From Alisma plantago-aquatica (lineage: Eukaryota > Streptophyta > Magnoliopsida > Alismatales > Alismataceae): a stretch of DNA of 64,000 nt. Positions 34,101 through 47,599 of this stretch are shown in pieces. The notes under the pieces were generated by a model, which worked only from the letters and a program-made list of their open reading frames with translations, was not told the origin of the DNA and did not search any database. The stretch spans positions 537,744,879 through 537,808,878 of the forward strand of contig OY856413.1 in assembly GCA_963693085.1 (NCBI GenBank), read 5' to 3'. The translations under genes were made by a program, and so were the position numbers. How positions within the stretch are numbered: position 1 is the first letter of the stretch; each line of letters opens with the position of its first letter.

Positions 34101-36685
34101 ATGTGAGGTAGTCTTGTGGTGCCCAAGATGATGGCGGTTTAGAGAACCTTAGTGGTGTTAGCCGATATGCTATTTATGTAGCCAACATGTCCATGCCCAA
34201 TATGGTATCTTAGACGACATGGGTGCCCTGGCCGATATGGATGACCCTTGAATGACATGGAGATGTTTGCACAATAGAGGCGCCTTGGGCGTTATACCCT
34301 TTGGCCGAGATGGTCAAGTTTGAGGGTTAGCCGATAGAGGAACCCTAACCCTAACCCTGATCCTTGTGCATGTTAGGCCTTTGGCCGATAGCATCTGCTG
34401 ATGCACAGTACACCTTACCGGACACCATGTGAGCTGGTGGTTTCTAGTTGCATGATAGGTGAAGTGATGGGTTGACCAATATGGTGGTGAGCTTGCTTAG
34501 GGTTGGGAAATCCTAGACGATGCATCCTTTGGTGAGGGTATGACCATACCCAATACACCCTTTGGTGAGGGTTGGCACTGCTCGCCATACCTATAGTGAG
34601 GGTTACAGGAGCTTTGGTGAGGGTTCTGATAACCCAGAATGTATATAGTTGATAGTTCTCTATTAATAATGATAATACAAGTGACATGATGTAATCACCT
34701 TGAATCTTGTATATATGATAATGAATTCAGATCGTAGGTTGTGAACCAGGAAGCTTGGAAGCATGTGATGTTGCTTCACATGATGATGTGTCTCATGATT
34801 ATGATCACATGTATGGAGCCTGATATATACTTATGATTGATAATCAAACTATGCTTTCTACAGTTTACGTGTAATATACTCATGGATGTTTCTCTATATT
34901 TGATAGCATGATAATCTTGTTAATCCATGATGACTTCAGTTATCTCTATGAATATGTATACTAACCATGCAGGTATTTCATGTGGATTCATGGCCTGATA
35001 AGAGCTATGAGATGTATGTGCCTGAATAGCACCATGTGATAATGAGATAACAGGTTGATAGGTTTAAGGACCTATAAAAGGTTGAGTGCCTGGTTGAGGT
35101 GTTATCCTCTGATGATGAGTGAAGGGATGTGTTCCCAGAATATTGATGCATGTTATGATGCCTTGAGGGGCAGTGGTTGTTATAATGAGGGATTGAGGTC
35201 CCAAGATAGTATGATGATTGCAATTATGATGTAATCCTATATGACTATGTTTATACTTTGGTTGCCTCAACAATTGTCTTAAAATATACTAATTAATTAT
35301 AGATAAACATATCATGTAGTTTGCCCTGGACATAGATCCAATATCGTCAGTACTTTGTGATGGTGAAACAGGTTTATCCCGTGGGATTACCTAGAGCGCA
35401 TATTGTTGAATATGCGAGGTTTCCCCTAGCCTAAAATAGGAGGGTTGAGTGCAACTATGGTTGCAGACTCAGGATATATGGAGCATGGTGAACAGGCCCA
35501 TGGCTCAGGATATGTGATGATGTGCATGATGCGTTCATGGCTCAGATGTATGTACTAGCACCTATGATGAGGTGAGCTACAGATATGGGTAGCTTGCGGA
35601 GCTGATCCATAGGCTGAGGCCTATAAGCATAAGACTGCGGTCTTGCTTGATGCTTTCTAGCATCCCATGAAGATGAAATCACTAAAAATTCCTTGGGTTC
35701 TAGATACACATAACTGGACTCTAATACATGATAAAATATGTAAACTTGACTCACTTGTCTTCATCTCACATAACTAGGTTTTTCTTAGTAGTACTTTCAT
35801 CCATAATGATACTTAATAAAAATTTAGGGTGTGACAATACTACCCACCTTATTGGGAATTTCATCCTCAAAATTCAATTAATCTACCCATCTTAGGGATT
35901 TACATATTATACATATAATTATCTCTAATATTTTCTAACTGGCTCATTAGCTTGCTCATGGTGTAAATTCTCATGGTTATCATTATCAAGCATACATGTG
36001 CATGTAGTACTAATGAATCTTGAGATCTAAACTATATATTCACCATCTATCGTGGCAAGGACTCTAGATTGCCTCTTCTCTATAGCTATATTAGGGTTAT
36101 GATTCACTTAAACTAACTCACTTATCTATGATAAAACATCTACCTTTCATATACATGCTCGGTCTTACTATGTGTATGATTAGGTTTAGGTGACTATATA
36201 TCTCACACTTTTAATGCCAACACTTGTTTTATTTGTTGCCTTTGGATACATGCGTGCCGGTCATATATTCAAAGGTGACATGTCTTATCACACTTATCCT
36301 GGAACTTACTCGTGCACATGTTCCATACCACATGCACTTGAAAGGACAAGGCAAGCATGATTATGCACATAATATTCTCTCTACAAAACCCCATAAGTCT
36401 ATGTCCCATACCACAAACATGTCGGAAGAAGACGGAGAATGCTATATAAAACTATAGTGTTAACATAAAAAGTGTTAAACATCTAAGAACATAACCCTAA
36501 TCCTTAACTAAACTTTTGTCTCCTACTTAAAACTCTACTTAGATTTCTAATATCTTTCACTTACCTCTTCTATACATAGGGCTACTAGTTATCTTTTGAA
36601 GTTGGTACTCTACTCTAACTTAAGTTCTTATAGGGTGATCTTAAGTAAGAACATGGGAACTCATATGGTCACCAACTATAATGTT

Positions 36686-36697
36686 GCTCTGATACCA
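36686..36697 (-). other. Primer-binding site of element C (initiator tRNA-Met)
   Basis: Minus strand TGGTATCAGAGC, three bases after the LTR end GGGTGTTACA. Standard for chromoviruses and copia elements. Confidence 0.85.
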
Positions 36698-36700
36698 TAT

Positions 36701-39700
36701 TGTAACACCCTCCCTAAGTACACAGATGTAAATATCAGAAGCAACATCGAGTTATCCCTAACTCATGTACTCAAAGGGGCATTACGTAAAATTGGAACAC
36801 GTAACAACATTATAATCAATCACACAAACTAAATTATTAAAAAATTCTCATGATTGTTCTTACAAAAGGAACATAAATGTTATTACATGAGAAAACTCAT
36901 TTAATTTCATGAGTCTCTACTCTAAAGTTCTAAACATTTAAAACATATAGCTGAGTCTATAAACCCGAGGATCATCTTATAGTTGGCACTCTACCAGATT
37001 TTATCATGCTCTATCTCTGTGCTCCAAGCCTCTAGATGCTACTTCTGTTCCCGCTCCTCACCTACGGACATCTCGTCCCCAGCCATGCATTGGAAAAATG
37101 GTTGTTAGCATAAGTGGCATGAGTATTCTAACATATACATTACTTGATGAAATAAGATATTGCAAACTATTCTTAAACATTATATATTGAGAACTTATAT
37201 TAAAAACTTTACAAAATATGAGACATAAATATCTCTTCTTACTTTAACTTAGTTCTTATCTTTTTACTTTATCTTATCTTTCTCTAGAGGCATGTAATCT
37301 GGTACCTGGGTCTGATGACCTACACTAAGGTGCCTGGGTCACATAACCTGCACTATGGGCTTGGGTTATGTCTATGAATTGGCCTACACTCTAGTGCTTG
37401 GGCCCCATGACTTGCTCAAAGGGCATGAGTCATGTTTCTCTTATCTTAATCACTTTTAAAAAACTATAGATGATATTATGTACATTCTCTTAACTAAGAC
37501 ATCATTTATTTAAGAATTTTATCTGAATGTGGCCACCATTATATAATAAGTCCTCCTCTGTTGACACCGAAGTGTCCTCTATGGTGCAACACACCCTCTA
37601 TAGGCACATCGTCCCCTCTGTTGACACTAAACTGTCCTCTATGGTGCAACGCACCCTCTGTTGGCACAATGTGCCCTCTAAAATGGAGTAAACACTCCTT
37701 TGAATTGGCAACAGATGCCTCTGAATCGTCCCAGGATTCTCTGAATGAGGACTTAACATATAATGTATTATGTAAAGGTTCTGAATTAATTATCTTAAGT
37801 CTAAGCTTACTAAATTCTAATTATGGACTTATCTAAAACTAAATATTGATTACTAAACATGTACTGAACTCTAATTCTAAATCTACATCTGAATATGAAT
37901 AATCTCAATTATAAAAATGATATTGGGTCTAAACCCTTATCATGTATCTTTATTCAAAATATGGCTACTCACACAATGAGTAGCCTAAGTCTAAATCTAA
38001 ATCTAATATCCTTATTATCTAGATAATCCTTAATCTAATACTTCAATATGATAGAAATTATTTAACTAATTTTGATACTAAATATATGACAACTAAGCCC
38101 AAAGGCTTACGGAAAGGATTTGAACTAAATATGGAAATACAAAGTATATGAGAGTCCTCAAATATCAAATATCTAAAAGAATGTGATTTCTAACAAGGTA
38201 ACTAAATTTCTATAGAATTTCATTAAGTATGATCTTAATACATTCATATGAACTTAAATCTTAAATCTTAAAGTAAAAATCTTATAGAGACCCATCTTGC
38301 AACTTAATCATGACTTAATGTCTCATAAGATTATAATATCAACATAAACTCATGTTAAAATATATTCTAATCCCAATAGTACCTTTATCTTGGAAATTGG
38401 GCCATGGTCTACCATGTACACTACCCATATTATCACATAATACTCAACTTTTAAAAACTAATCTTTCTATGGAATCTATTTCACTTCTTAACTCTTATAT
38501 TGCTACGTCTGTAAGAAACCTTCATGACATGTTTCTACTTGAATTCTTAGCACATAATTATATCTATAAATGAGGGGAATCTTAACAACATGTTCTACTT
38601 GAAATCTTAATACATGATTACGTCTATATATAAGGGACCCTAATAACATATTTGTACTTAAAATCCTAATACATGGTTATATCACATAACTAGGGAAGGA
38701 TGGCAGTCTTATTTTTGTTTCATATCTTGTAATCCTGAGTATCCATACGGAACATCTCTAAGGGATATGATAGAAATATATTCTCTTATCCTTCTTATGA
38801 ACTTAATTCATGATCTAGAATCATTCCATAACACATCACTACTTAAGGCATTGAGTATATTAAATTCTATAATCATAAGAATATAAAATCTTTCTTACAT
38901 ATTTAAATTATAATGTTGGACATGAAGGTCGCAATTATGAAGTATGGAAATGTACTTGGTTTGATAAACATACATACTCTTGGGCATGAACCACTTACCT
39001 ATGTCAAATAGGATAAAAATCTTCATCTTGAATTCCTCTAGTCAGATCTAAATCCTTTAAAAATTATGGTGTAACACTTCCTTGAAGTTCAACGACGAGG
39101 TTCACACCATTCACATAGATTTAAAAATTATCAACATATATGCACATAATGTACTTATCTATGCCTTTCCCCAAATTATATTACCTTATGTAGATCATTT
39201 AAGAGTCTGGAACATCCTTCAATATGTTCTTCGTATCTCGATCTTTCCAACGAGCACTTAAACACCCTATTCTGACAACCAGATCAATCTCTATGCATTC
39301 TTAAAGATTATAGAAGTTTAAATCTGACGATTTATATTACCTTGCATTCCTCTGTCTTTTAGGATACTTGAGCCTCATGATCCGGTGGCTCAACAAGGAG
39401 GGACCCATCCTTTCCATCGTTCACAGGGGCGTGATTTGGGGATCATGATGCCCCTATTCTTCTGCTAAAATAGAGTGTCGCTTCCGACCTCCTCTCCAGC
39501 CAAGCTCGACTGTCTGGGATCGATCAAGCGACCATACTTGGATCACGCTACCACCGAGACTCTACCCAATGTTGAGGTAGGTGAGAAAGTGGTCTCCGAG
39601 CTTGACTTAGCTAGGTTTCGACTGGGAGTCTCGCCTCCCCTATCTCCTGCGCCAAGAACAGGGCAACCACTTAGGTTCTTTGGCGTCCCTCCTGCTATCT

Positions 39701-40739
39701 CGAATGTTGTATCTTGCTCAGAAGATGATTCCTCACCTCAGTGCTACACTCTCACTTAACCTGGATGATTTTCTAGTTCCCATAATCACCCTTGGTGGTT
39801 TAGTTCTCTGAAAGCCATGGCGGCCCAAACCTAGGTGCCACCAGTCTATTCTTCCTCTCTTTCTTCTTCATGGTTTTTTGTATTTATCTTTTTCTACCAA
39901 TCAAAACCCCAAGTACTTTGTTCCTTTATGACGCCAAATCCTAAGATATATATACCCCCCTACTTATTAGTCTCACAATGAGATCCGAGACAACCAAAAA
40001 TTTGGTTAGTTTCCTATTTCGAAAGAATAGAGGGTCGCAAGATATTTCACATATTCCAATGTTCTTTGAATAACTGACTCAGTTCAGTTGAACCAAAGGG
40101 TTGGTTATGGACCACAGTTCAAGCTTTCATTCTCTTGGCTCACTACTTAAATGCAATAAAATGTTGTATTCGTTATATAATTTCTATGGACTACTCCTTA
40201 ATCTGGATTGCTCCCAAAATTTGACCAACACCTCATGTAACTATTACCTTCTTGTAAAAAATTATCACCACCTAATCCACTACCTAGATTTACACCAGTA
40301 ATTTATGTTTGATTCCACAAGTCCCATGATGAAGATCAAAATATTGAAACACCAAAATTGTGTCACCTCTTATATGTCATTGAGAGCATCTACCCAATCC
40401 TAAATTTCATTGCTACGTACATTGGAGAGCCTAACTTATAAAAAGCCTAACGTACTCTTAAGTATTTCATATAATCCATTAATAGTTAGAATGCCCTCAA
40501 ACTCTAAAAAAACCTTCTTATCATCATATTAATCAACCTTAAATTTCCTTGTGATCTTTCTAGCATCCCATGAATATGAAATCACTAAAAAGTTCTTGCG
40601 TTCTAGATACACATAACTGGACTCTAATACATGATAAAATATGTAAACTTGAATCACTTGTCTTCATCTCACATAACTAGGTTTTTCTTAGTATTACTTT
40701 CATCCACAATAATACTTAATAAAAATTTAGGGTGTGATA
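36701..40739 (-). repeat. 5' LTR of element C
   Basis: 4039 bases, TATCACACCC (mutated TGTCACACCC) to GGGTGTTACA, minus strand. TATA box on the minus strand near 39950 (GGGTATATATATC) places the promoter about 800 bases into the LTR. Contains a 61-base tandem repeat at 37554-37690. No coding signal. Confidence 0.72.
37554..37690. repeat. Tandem repeat, about 61-base period
   Basis: CTCTGTTGACAC recurs at about 37556 and 37617, followed by TGTCCTCTATGGTGCAAC each time; a third partial unit (CTCTGTTGGCAC) begins near 37656. Confidence 0.75.
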
Positions 40740-41756
40740 GTATCTCAGTTTCACTAGTGATGTGCCTATATACCAAGGTCGGCTAGGCTATTTTGCAGAT
40801 GACTCATATGTTATGCCACTGTGGTGTTTCTCTCATGCTGGCTGAGAGGTGTGGAGATTCATGGATTCCGCTCTGCCATGGACCGTGTATGGTACTGATT
40901 TGGATTTAGCATTGGTCAATTGGAGTATGAGTGGTATACCTCATCTCCTCGGGGCATAATAAAATATGTAATACAATCATGTAGTGTATTTGTATAGAGA
41001 AAAATGTGGATAACATTGGTTGAAGCCTTGCCTTTATTTTATATATTTTAGTTGATAAACAATCTACATGTTATTCATATTCCTTCTTAAATTTTTAATT
41101 ATTTTACTACTCAGTGGTAACTGCCTAGTATTGCTTAACTTGCATTATATGTTAGATACATATCATTTAACTAAATATGCTTAACCTGCTAAATATGCTT
41201 CGTCTACTTGTTTAATTAGATGTGCTTTAATAGACGTTGGCGGAGAGTTATATCTCTCACTGGGATGTTTGGTCTCACCCCATGTGTGTCCACATATTTT
41301 AGGTGGTCATGCACGATGTGGTGGAGATCGTGCAGTAGAAGAGAAACAACAAGAGTAGTAGTTGATCAGGTTGGAAGTGTTGTGAGCCCTTTTGGTGTTA
41401 GAGTCCTAGAGTCATCCCAGTAAACTCAGGTCCTGTGGGTGTTTTTGATGTGTACATGGTTATGTAATCCTCACGAGGTTTATGGCATGTGTTCCTATTA
41501 CTGTATAGTCTTGGCAGTTGTGCATGTATATATATGTGGAACAGATTCTTCATGTGACAGGTTGTTGACAGGAAAGTTGGAAACTATGATGTAAGCACCT
41601 TATGTTATGTGTTATGTGGTATTGGTGTCCTTCTAAGGACTTATATGTGAAGGTTTTCAGCCTATGGTGCTTTTCTGAAATTGGTTTTAATTTCTTGTGT
41701 TTTTTCAGTAATCTGCTTGTTTAGTGTTAATTCCACATTTGGTTTTGAGTAATCTC

Positions 41757-41942
41757 ACTGGTTGTGGCATGGGAAATCACACAAATGTCATCAATGAACA
41801 CCACCACAAATTGATTGAGGTAAGGGTGGAATACTTGGTTCATCAAGTGCATGAAAGCAGCAGGGGCATTAGTCAAATTAAAAGGCATGACGAGGAACTC
41901 ATAATGCCCATAGCGTGAACACTGTCTTCGGCACATCCTCAT
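41757..41942 (-). pseudogene. Chromovirus D RT, second part
   Basis: Minus strand [21 protein letters not shown] and the catalytic FIDDI are clear. It continues the RT cut at 46729. It ends at the junction with LTR H near 41757; RNase H and integrase are absent. Confidence 0.87.
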
Positions 41943-44900
41943 TGTTGGGACCCACTCTTTTGATCAGCACAAATACCAACCATTAGATATAATCCCAAAA
42001 CCTAAACTCAAATTATGAAATAAAACAATGAATACTCGACAAAGGTGAATAAAAAATATATGAAAAACACAGATAAATGCTTCCTTTTTCTTTCTTCACA
42101 AATTCATAAATCAATGTCACATTAAGGACATCACATTTAGATATCATAAATCTTATTCAACTTCATGAAAACTAGAATCAAATCTTGTTCTCATATGCGG
42201 TTCAGTTTACATCAGATACATGTACATTGATGAACAATTTAGTCTACAACCCATCCCAGGAAAGAGAGAGTACATGGACATTATAATCTATCTAGATTAT
42301 GCTAGTTATATATTCTTTGTTACGACATCTCCGCTGGGTAGCATTATACCTAAAAACATTTAAAACAACCTCATGAGACTCATATAGAGCCCCAGTGAGT
42401 GGATATCTCCCACTCAAGCTAGGTACATGCATCGGCATTAGATTAAGTATAATAAACTTAATAGAAACATGCAGATATTGAAAAAGTCTAGCAGATATTT
42501 CTATCATAAGTCATATCTAACTTACGATAGTAATCTAATCCAACAGATAAGGTAATCACTTAAACCAATTATAGCTTTGAAACATCTTTTAGAGCATGTA
42601 TATGAACAAATCAGTAGATACTTCTTAGTTCATATTAAGAACCCTACTACATGAGCAATAAGTCACATTCTAAGCATTTGAATCAATACATAACAATAAC
42701 ATTATCTTTGTGACACTCCACTAGCTGGACCAGGAACACATCCTGTAGTCTTGAAGTTGAAGTACACGTAATACACATCTACCAAAAAATACTATCAAAT
42801 AGCAAGCAATCCAACTCATATTTAGAATAGATATAAATCCCATCATTTATAACTTGTCAACATGACATATCATAATATGAAATAGAAAATGCCCATAGCA
42901 ACAAGATCACTTTCCACAAAAAGAAGCATAATCAACAATGACAAATCATCAAGTAGCAGTACACGAAATGTAACAACCATTCAAATCATGTTCTACATGG
43001 CTTATCTTTTTTATTCATTTGCCCTGAAACTACTTGGCTTGTACCTCACCAAGTAGAAGTTGCCATGCCAAATTCTCCTGTCAACGACTCACCGTCACTA
43101 TCTTAGGGTTTAGCCGGCCACCCTAAGATATCAACAATAGACCCTGGCCACCTCAGGGTTGCCTAAAGAGGCTCACGGCCTCATCTTGAGTACACGAGAT
43201 AGGAACCAGCAAAACAATATATCACATATAATAGTATTTCTCATATTTTTCATTTCACATTTCACATATTTCATTTCATCAGAGTCTATTCCATCTGGAC
43301 ATAGACTTTCACAAAAAGGATTTACGGCCAGAGCCACTCCAGATGACTCACTCCTAAATCATGGTGGTCTAACCTTTAAGGTCTCAATCCACAGTCCAGA
43401 AATCCTTCTCATAATTCATCAATTACTACAAGGATATCCATTTTGTTTCCCCGGTGTGGTCATCGGGGAAACTCACGATGTTCAGGGCACCTAACTAGAT
43501 GTTCCATTCATTTCACTTGTTATTAATCTCTTTTACCCATCTTAAGAGAATTCAAAACATCATATATCATATTTGTATATTCTTGTGTAACTAGAATAAC
43601 ATGAAACAGATTAAGTTTATCGATAAGGACAATGATCATAGCAAGAAGAACACTATATCTATAGATTGCAATACATATAATTATTTCTATCTTCTACATC
43701 ATCTCATAGAAATCATCAATAGTGGGATTTCAGCCCGAGACATAATCTTATTGTCCAGCATTTACCCCATCAGGGTTTTATCATCATCAGTGGGCCTTCA
43801 TCCCTAGACATAATCTCATTATGCAACATTTACCCTTATCAGGGTTTCTCAAATGTAAGGAGTGCATATTAAATTCAATTTCAACATAAATCTTATTAGT
43901 TCATTGTATATCACAGTTCTTAACAAATATTAGCAAAGGCATTAGAACTAGCAACGACAAAAGCATATAGATATCATGTATCGTTCATCATACTCAGAAT
44001 AAATTTATCATACAACATATTCTTGTTCCATCTAATCTGAATAGATGCACATAAATTTCATGCATATACATGCATAATAGACTTAGTTCTGTTCCTAATC
44101 AACATGTGTTGATTATCATTTGAATTCCATCAAAATAGTTCATTCTCATAGTACAAGTATTCTATCAAACAATCACAATACAAGAACGCATTCTTGTAAA
44201 TCAACTCAAATGCTTGAACCTCACCTTTTAATTGAATTAAACTACAATTATGTACATTCCTTAATCCCTCATTTGATATTGTTATTCATTAGCACCATCT
44301 AACTCAACATTTTACGGTTAGAGTTTGTTTCTTAAATTTGTCTATTAATTCTCATCTTTTTCCATCAATTTCATATTCATTAATATCAACTTCTCTCATG
44401 TCATGTTCATTAAATTACTGGAACCAATCATTTTTAACTCACTTGATATACAATACTTCTCTTTTCATTGATATCCATCAAAGTCTAGTTTTAGTATGTT
44501 TCATTCAATTTGGCTTAAGCCACCTGTAATTAAAACAAAGGATTAAAGACTTCTAATGACATTCCTATAATCAACAATGATCATTCTTTATTATACTAAA
44601 ACAAATGCATTAAACTTATATGATATTAGTAAGACTCATCATATTCAATTGAAGTATTAATACTTTCAACTTCAGCATTTGATCACATTTACAACATCAT
44701 ATACATGTTCTAGCTTTATCACTCAATCACCTTAATAATAAACTTTTAGAGTTTTCAAGAAGTCATTCCTTAGTTCAACATATCATAAATATCATATCAT
44801 TTAGTAATCCAAACATGACTCAAGGGTTCATTAGGATTATTCACAAACATAGAAACCCTAATTTCCATTTTCACACATTTCATTCATCAATCATAAGTAT

Positions 44901-45802
44901 ACATTGATTAATTGACTCATTCGATTCACTTCCTCGAAACAAATCCTAATCAGGATATGTGGTCATTCAATTCCATTAACATTCCACAATACACTTATAT
45001 AATGCAATCTAGTACAATTTAAATATAATTGTGTGCATGACAATTCAATTCCAAGCATATCGGCCGTTGGGCTGATTTCTAGGCAAAATTCACATGAAAT
45101 AGCATAGTCATCTACCCATAAGAATACCCATGGGTCCTAAATCAATATAATAAGAACTAATCAAGTTCCAGTCAATGAGAAATAATCAAAATCAGTAGAA
45201 TTGGATCCCCCAATATCTTTCCCGAATAAAATCCAATCACATACATATACAAACAAGGTTTCTGATTGTTTAAGACACATAGAATTAGGCTTTCAACATG
45301 AATACAAAGATTATGAGGAATAAAAACACTCACCTCTAGTACCAAGCACCTTAAATTCGTAGGTCAACCTCTAAATTTTTGGAAACCCAATCAAACTCTC
45401 ACAAAATAATCCAATTCTTTCTCCTCTCAACTTAGAAATCCTAGAAATGGGGATTAGAAGAGAAAGAGTGAGAAAAGGGGGAGATTTGATGTGATTTCAA
45501 ATAAAATCATAGGAAGGATGGAATCTTGACATGTGAGAGAAGATTCACCATGAAATTCTATGCCAAGAAGTTAAACTTACTTGATTTCATCATATCTTGG
45601 ATAGAGAAACCCTAGATCAACATCTCCTCCACTTTTTCTTCTCAAAACCCTAGCTCTCCTCTCTCTCTAAAATTTCATTTCTTTAATAGGAATTACGAGT
45701 TATGAGAGCTCCTTGTGTATTAGGTTAATCATATAGATGAATTGAGGTGCTTAGAACAATTGCAAACAAGCCCTTCAATGTATTTTTATTTTGCTCAGAC
45801 TA

Positions 45803-46220
45803 GTTAGTCGACTAAGTTATAAACTCGACCGACACCACACTTTTCAAAACTCAAAAATCATCCAAAAATTATGAAACTTTAACAAAATGTCTGAAATTGA
45901 GTTTATACGTACTAATAAAAAATTAGATCATTTGGAGTTACCAATAAATAATAATAAAATCAAATACTACACTACTATATTGCAGTTTACAGCATGGTCG
46001 GTCAAGTTTATCCTTCACATAACTCGACCGACACCCTCTCTGTAGAGATCAAACATCATTAAAAATTTATACCAATTTAATATTAAGTCTATAATGGAGT
46101 TTAGAAACTTCAGTTAAAATTTGAGATCAATTGGATATACCAATAAAAATGTAAAATTAAATTACTACACTACTATATCAATATGAAAATATGGTCGGTT
46201 GAGTTTGAAACTCGACTGAC
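45803..46220. promoter_or_regulatory. Palindromic pairs in the solo LTR (3 pairs)
   Basis: 45803-45833, 45997-46032 and 46194-46220. Half-sites GTCGGTYRAGTT and AACTCGACYGAC face each other with variable gaps. The third pair has 13-base arms around one base, with one G-T-type mismatch. They sit 500-920 bases from the LTR start in element direction and recur every 160-195 bases within a diverged larger repeat. Related in core (GTCGGT/ACCGAC) to the arrays of A2 and S. Confidence 0.7.
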
Positions 46221-46311
46221 AAATAGGTCAGAACATTCTTCAAAAATTCTTATATTTTGCAAGAGTCTTAATATTTGAGATATAAAAGTCATCCAAATTT
46301 TACTAAAATTA

Positions 46312-46575
46312 GAGTTACACATAAAATACTACAAATCATTTAGTGAGACACTATACTTATCAAATTCTATATTCATATATCATCAAAACCCTAATTTGGG
46401 CCGATTAGGGTTTCCAAATGTGAACCCTAATTATGTGGATTCAGAGTTATGCATAAAATACTATAAATCATTTAGTAAGACACTATACTTATCGAATTAT
46501 GTACTCATATATCATCAAAACCCTAATTTGAGTCGATTAGGGTTTCCAAATGTTAACCTTAATTATGTGGATCAA
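46312..46575. repeat. Tandem duplication, 132-base period
   Basis: GCATAAAATACTAYAAATCA and the following ATCATTTAGTRAGACACTA recur at 46320 and 46452, each followed by CCCTAATT...GATTAGGGTTTCC. Confidence 0.8.
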
Positions 46576-46728
46576 ATTATGATTAAACCTTCTCATTATA
46601 TTCAAAACAAATAAACTTAACTACCATCATTAATAAATCTTTAAATAATGATCAACTAAGTTAAGCATACAATCATCTAAGTAAACCCTAATTAGATGAC
46701 TAATTTGAAAGCTGGTCATTACACTCAT

Positions 46729-47133
46729 CCTTTATAAGCATCGAGTAGTAGCCACTTCATATGTTCATCTTAGAAAATTGGTGGCAGACTTCAGTTGATC
46801 AAACATGTCATCGATGTGAGACAAGGGATAATGGTTCTTCATCGTCACTTGGTTGAGCATGCAATAATCCATCCACATCCACAAAAAACTAGCATTCTTC
46901 TTTACGAACAAGATAGGGGCTCCCCAAGGTGAGATGTTGGAATGGATAAAACCCATGTCAATAAGTTCCTGAAGCTGCTTCTTAAGCTTGAAAAGTTCAA
47001 AAGTGGCCAAGCGATAAGGTGGCTTTGAGATCGGTGAATTCTCGGGCATAAGGTCGATGGAAAATTCCATCTCATAATTTAGTGGTAGTCTGGGAAACTC
47101 CTCAAGAAACACATTAGGAAAGTCCTTCACCAC
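46729..47133 (-). pseudogene. Chromovirus D RT, first part
   Basis: Minus strand from about 47133: [36 protein letters not shown] and the start of the palm to about 46735, with a frameshift near 46765. Cut by the solo LTR at target CTCAT and resumed at 41942. Confidence 0.87.
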
Positions 47134-47180
47134 TTATATATGATTTAGAATAGGAGGTGTGGCATCAAGAATGATAGATG

Positions 47181-47531
47181 CTAAGTATGCTTACACTGTT
47201 GCAATACAAGTTTTTCAGATTTGATGGCAGAGGTGATGAATTGCCAAATCTCTCGCTTCCTAATCTTGATATGTAGTCTTTCTCCATCTGGATGTAACAA
47301 GCTAACTTTCTTTTCCTGATAGAATAAGGTTGTATAATACTTCTTCAACCAATCCATGCCCAAGATAACATCAAAGGCACACGTATTGAGTAGGATAAAG
47401 TATGAAGGAAAAATCTTTCTAGATATATAAAGGTCCAAGGTAGAAGGTTTGAGATAAAAAGAGAAGATCCTACGACTAGGTGTTTTTACATGTAACGCAT
47501 AGTTCATGTATTCAAATTCTACATCTAACAT
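47181..47531 (-). pseudogene. Chromovirus D protease C-terminal part
   Basis: 116 codons on the minus strand with CAFDVILGMDWLKKYY, the typical end of a chromovirus retropepsin. The catalytic Asp region upstream is not readable in this frame. Followed in a short distance by RT, as in a normal gag-pol. Confidence 0.78.
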
Positions 47532-47599
47532 GGAAGCACACTGAAAAGACAGAAGGTGTTCAAAGAGCCAAAATAAAAAAGTGCCTTGATAGGATGCAT

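Larger units (their letters stand above)
35651..40739 (-). mobile_element. Element C: chromovirus-type, 4-kb LTR, 0.86-kb noncoding interior
   Basis: Minus strand. 5' LTR 40739-36701, initiator-Met-type primer-binding site 36697-36686, interior 36700-35837, polypurine region (AAATTCCCAATAAGGTGGG) and a 3' LTR of which only the first 186 bases (35836-35651) remain. The 186-base stretch matches 40557-40739 closely. The interior has no gag or pol. Either a large internal deletion or a LARD-like non-autonomous element; the missing rest of the 3' LTR shows a later deletion. Confidence 0.75.
32266..41757 (+). repeat. LTR H (chromovirus family H), split by element C
   Basis: Starts TGTAAGGACCCTGACC at 32266; TATA box TATATATG at 32839-32846; AAGACAGGTTACATAAC landmark at 33114. 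First part ends at 35650, second part runs 40740-41757 and ends TTTTGAGTAATCTCA. Between them lies element C. The left flank is B's LTR; the right flank is chromovirus D RT on the opposite strand, and flanking bases (ATAAG, CTGGT) do not match. At least one border is therefore a rearrangement. Confidence 0.7.
41943..46723 (-). mobile_element. Solo LTR of a chromovirus, 4.78 kb
   Basis: Bounded by TG and CA: on the minus strand TGTAATGACCAGC (46723) to GGGTCCCAACA (41943). Perfect 5-base target duplication CTCAT at 41938-41942 and 46724-46728. No primer-binding site, polypurine tract, gag or pol inside, and no internal direct copy of its ends, so it is best read as a solo LTR left by recombination. 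It splits the RT of chromovirus D. Contains palindromic pairs (45803-46220) and a 132-base tandem duplication. Confidence 0.8.

Noticed and set aside
34330..34362. (CCCTAA)3-like run, possible interstitial telomere repeat
   Set aside because: Only three units, and the common plant telomere unit is CCCTAAA. Similar AACCCTAA text is frequent in these LTRs.
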